A stretch of 5,474 nucleotides of DNA. It comes from an uncultured beta proteobacterium. Its GTDB lineage: Bacteria; Pseudomonadota; Gammaproteobacteria; Burkholderiales; Rhodocyclaceae. The stretch spans positions 1 through 5,474 of the forward strand of contig CAJBIL010000282.1 in NCBI GenBank assembly GCA_903953145.1, given 5' to 3'. A model generated the notes under the pieces. It had not been told where the DNA came from, ran no database searches, and saw only the letters and a program-made list of their open reading frames with translations. Position 1 is the first letter of the stretch, and every line of letters starts with the position of its first letter. A program made the translations under genes and the position numbers. Below, piece by piece: positions 3,166-5,474 of the stretch.

Positions 3166-5474
3166 TCAGCTCATATGCGCTGCCAGTTGCGTCCATGTAT
3201 CAACTACGGTGTCCGGGTTCAGCGAGATACTGCTGATTCCCTGATCCATCAGCCATTCGGCAAGATCAGCGTGATCCGAGGGACCCTGGCCACAGATTCC
3301 GACATATTTACCCTGTTTACGGCAAGCCGAAATGGCCATTTCCAGCAACGCCTTGACGGCCGGATCACGTTCATCGAACAGCGAGGCAACAAGACCGGAG
3401 TCACGATCAAGGCCAAGCGTCAGTTGTGTCAAATCGTTAGACCCTATTGACATGCCATCAAAATGTTTCAGGAACTCATCCGCAAGCAGCGCATTGGACG
3501 GGATCTCGCACATCATGATCAGTTTCAGACCGTTCTCGCCACGCTTCAGGCCGTGATCGGCAAGCAGGGTTTCAACTGCTGCGGCTTCGCCCACGGTGCG
3601 GACGAACGGCACCATCAACTCGACGTTGGTCAGCCCCATCTCCTCGCGCACTTTCTTCATGGCGATGCACTCCATCTCGAAGCAGTCGCGGAAGGTGCTG
3701 GCGATGTAGCGCGAGGCGCCACGGAAGCCGAGCATCGGGTTTTCTTCTTCCGGCTCGTAGGCATCGCCACCAAGCAGCTTGCGGTACTCGTTTGACTTGA
3801 AGTCGGACAGGCGGACGATCACCGGCTTCGGCCAGAAGGCCGCAGCAATGGTCGATACGCCTTCAACTAGTTTTTCGATGAAGAAGTTCCTAGGGCTGGC
3901 GTAACCACGCGCACGGCGCTCGATTTCCTCACGCCGAGATGCCGGCTGGCGGTCGATATCGAGGATAGCTTTGGGATGAACGCCGATCACGTTGTTGATG
4001 ATGAACTCGACGCGCGCCAGACCGACGCCGGCGTTCGGCAGTTGCGAGAACTCGAAGGCGAGTTCAGGGTTGCCGACGTTCATCATGATCTTGACAGGAA
4101 TCTCGGGCATTGCCGTGATTTCGCGCGAGGTCACCTCAAAATCGAGCTTGCCGCGATAAACGTGGCCGGTGTCGCCTTCAGCGCAGGACGCGGTGACGAT
4201 CTCGCCTTCGACCAGCGTTTCGGTGGCGTCGCCGCAGCCAACAATTGCCGGAATGCCGAGTTCGCGCGCGATGATCGCCGCGTGGCAGGTGCGGCCACCA
4301 CGATTGGTGATGATCGCTGAGGCGCGTTTCATCACGGGCTCCCAGTTCGGGTCGGTCATATCGGCTACCAGCACATCGCCGGGCTGAACCTGATCCATCT
4401 GCTTCGGGTCACGCACGACACGCACCGGGCCAAGACCGATTTTTTGGCCAATAGCGCGACCGGAGGTGAGTACCTTCGAGAAGCTCTTTAGCTTGAATTT
4501 CTGCAAGCGCTCGTGGCCGCCTTCCTGCGATTTGACTGTTTCCGGGCGTGCTTGCAGCACATACAGCTTGCCGTCGCGGCCATCCTTGCCCCACTCGATA
4601 TCCATCGGGCGACCGTAGTGTTGCTCGATGATCACAGCGTAGCGTGCGAGTTCCTGCACTTCTGCATCGTTGAGCGAGAACTGGTGACGGTCGACTTCGG
4701 CAACATCAACGGTCGCCACTGATTTGCCGGCGGCTTTTTCGCCCGTGAAAACCATCTTGATCAGCTTGGAACCAAGGTTACGGCGGATCACCGCGTGTTT
4801 GCCGGCGGCGAGCATGGGCTTGTGTACGTAGAACTCGTCTGGATTGACAGCACCCTGCACGACCGTTTCGCCAAGGCCGTAGGAGGACGTAACGAAAACT
4901 GCGTCACGGAAACCCGATTCGGTATCGAGCGTGAACATCACGCCGGCGGCGCCGGTATCGGAGCGCACCATGCGCTGCACGCCGGCCGACAGGGCGACGT
5001 CGGCATGGATGAAGTTTTTGTGCACGCGGTACGAAATAGCGCGGTCGTTATAGAGTGAGGCGAATACTTCCTTGATCGCGTGCAGGATGTTGTCGAGGCC
5101 GTGAATGTTCAGGAAGGTTTCCTGCTGGCCGGCAAACGAGGCATCAGGCAAATCTTCGGCAGTGGCTGAGGAGCGCACGGCGAACGACATGTCGGCCGCA
5201 CCTTCGCTATTACATTCGGCGACCAGACGCTGATACTGCGCGGAAATTTCAACGGTCAGCGCGGTCGGAAACGGCGTATCCATGATCCAGTTGCGAATCT
5301 GCTGGCCACAGACGGCGAGCGCATTCACATCTTCAACATCAAGCGCGTCGAGTGCGGCATTAATTTTGGTGTCCAGCCCACTTTGCGCGAGGAAATCACG
5401 ATACGCGGCAGCCGTGGTGGCAAAGCCGCCTGGCACACGCACGCCGGAATCGGCCAACTGGCTGATCATTTCGC
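3166..5474 (-). CDS. ppsA: phosphoenolpyruvate synthase, N-terminus cut by window edge
   Basis: Converts pyruvate, ATP and water to PEP, AMP and phosphate, the entry step of gluconeogenesis from three-carbon compounds. The frame is open to the right edge (Gly-Glu before Met at 5469), so that Met is internal, in the family motif LGEMISQL. Counting from it: an ATP-grasp nucleotide-binding domain to about 310 (FAVRSSATAEDLPDASFAGQ at 96-115, YVLQARPET at 303-311); the swivelling phosphohistidine domain with GGRTCHAAIIARELGIPAIV (391-410) and His396; and the C-terminal TIM barrel with MLGFRGASRY (579-588), CEIPSNALLADEF (654-666), SIGSNDLTQLTLGLDRDS (674-691) and acid-base Cys726 in GICGQGPSDH. 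A constant offset of 25 to E. coli His421 and Cys751 means about 23 residues are missing and no internal indel separates them. Thr394 matches E. coli Thr419, the site modified by the regulatory kinase/phosphorylase PpsR. That gene is not in the window. Confidence 0.98.
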   Translation of the reverse strand, partial: EMISQLADSGVRVPGGFATTAAAYRDFLAQSGLDTKINAALDALDVEDVNALAVCGQQIRNWIMDTPFPTALTVEISAQYQRLVAECNSEGAADMSFAVRSSATAEDLPDASFAGQQETFLNIHGLDNILHAIKEVFASLYNDRAISYRVHKNFIHADVALSAGVQRMVRSDTGAAGVMFTLDTESGFRDAVFVTSSYGLGETVVQGAVNPDEFYVHKPMLAAGKHAVIRRNLGSKLIKMVFTGEKAAGKSVATVDVAEVDRHQFSLNDAEVQELARYAVIIEQHYGRPMDIEWGKDGRDGKLYVLQARPETVKSQEGGHERLQKFKLKSFSKVLTSGRAIGQKIGLGPVRVVRDPKQMDQVQPGDVLVADMTDPNWEPVMKRASAIITNRGGRTCHAAIIARELGIPAIVGCGDATETLVEGEIVTASCAEGDTGHVYRGKLDFEVTSREITAMPEIPVKIMMNVGNPELAFEFSQLPNAGVGLARVEFIINNVIGVHPKAILDIDRQPASRREEIERRARGYASPRNFFIEKLVEGVSTIAAAFWPKPVIVRLSDFKSNEYRKLLGGDAYEPEEENPMLGFRGASRYIASTFRDCFEMECIAMKKVREEMGLTNVELMVPFVRTVGEAAAVETLLADHGLKRGENGLKLIMMCEIPSNALLADEFLKHFDGMSIGSNDLTQLTLGLDRDSGLVASLFDERDPAVKALLEMAISACRKQGKYVGICGQGPSDHADLAEWLMDQGISSISLNPDTVVDTWTQLAAHMS

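Noticed and set aside
3175..5058. Several plus-strand open frames of 69-114 codons opposite ppsA (for example 3976-4320 and 4795-5058)
   Set aside because: They are mirror images of PEP synthase codons (His, Asp and Arg rich) with no family resemblance. The opposite strand encodes an unbroken, motif-complete enzyme.
5467..5469. ppsA starting at the ATG at 5469
   Set aside because: The frame continues upstream with Glu and a probable Gly to the window edge, and this Met is the internal one of the conserved LGEMISQL motif. The offset to E. coli catalytic residues shows about 25 residues precede it.

Overview
The window reads as an ordinary piece of proteobacterial core chromosome, most likely from a betaproteobacterium (the Nitrosomonadales, Gallionellaceae and Methylophilaceae type is plausible). 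This rests on the GuaB N-terminus (MRLIQKALTFDDVLLVPAHS), on a DUF4124 envelope protein next to guaB, and on the order guaB / DUF4124 / rnfH-ratA / smpB / ppsA, which I recall from that class. The species cannot be fixed from sequence alone. There is no mobile element, CRISPR array, rRNA, tRNA, attachment site or phage gene, and no gene-free stretch longer than about 80 bases.

Layout. Positions 1-1302 (minus) hold guaB, IMP dehydrogenase, cut by the left edge so that about 50 C-terminal residues are missing. A 62-bp divergent intergenic region carries -10 elements on both strands that share the same bases. Positions 1365-1814 (plus) hold a small secreted DUF4124 protein. It converges, with only 8 bp between stop codons, on the minus-strand pair ratA (2136-2579) and rnfH (1823-2143), whose ends overlap by 8 bp. 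A second divergent intergenic region (2580-2657) contains a perfect 17-bp palindrome that carries a TAGAAT -10 sequence on each strand. Positions 2658-3104 (plus) hold smpB, the tmRNA-binding protein. A perfect 12-bp-stem bidirectional terminator (3121-3152) separates smpB from the convergent ppsA, phosphoenolpyruvate synthase (3166-5474, minus), which runs off the right edge with about 23 N-terminal residues missing.

The genes are neighbours by conserved synteny and do not form one pathway. guaB commits IMP to guanine nucleotides. ppsA makes PEP from pyruvate for gluconeogenesis. smpB rescues stalled ribosomes. ratA is a START-fold protein described both as a ribosome-association factor and as a Coq10-like quinone-binding protein, and rnfH is a beta-grasp protein of unknown function. 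No undescribed system stands out. The points most worth checking are the two symmetric divergent promoter regions, the ratA-rnfH coupling beside smpB, and the terminator-less convergence of the DUF4124 gene and rnfH.
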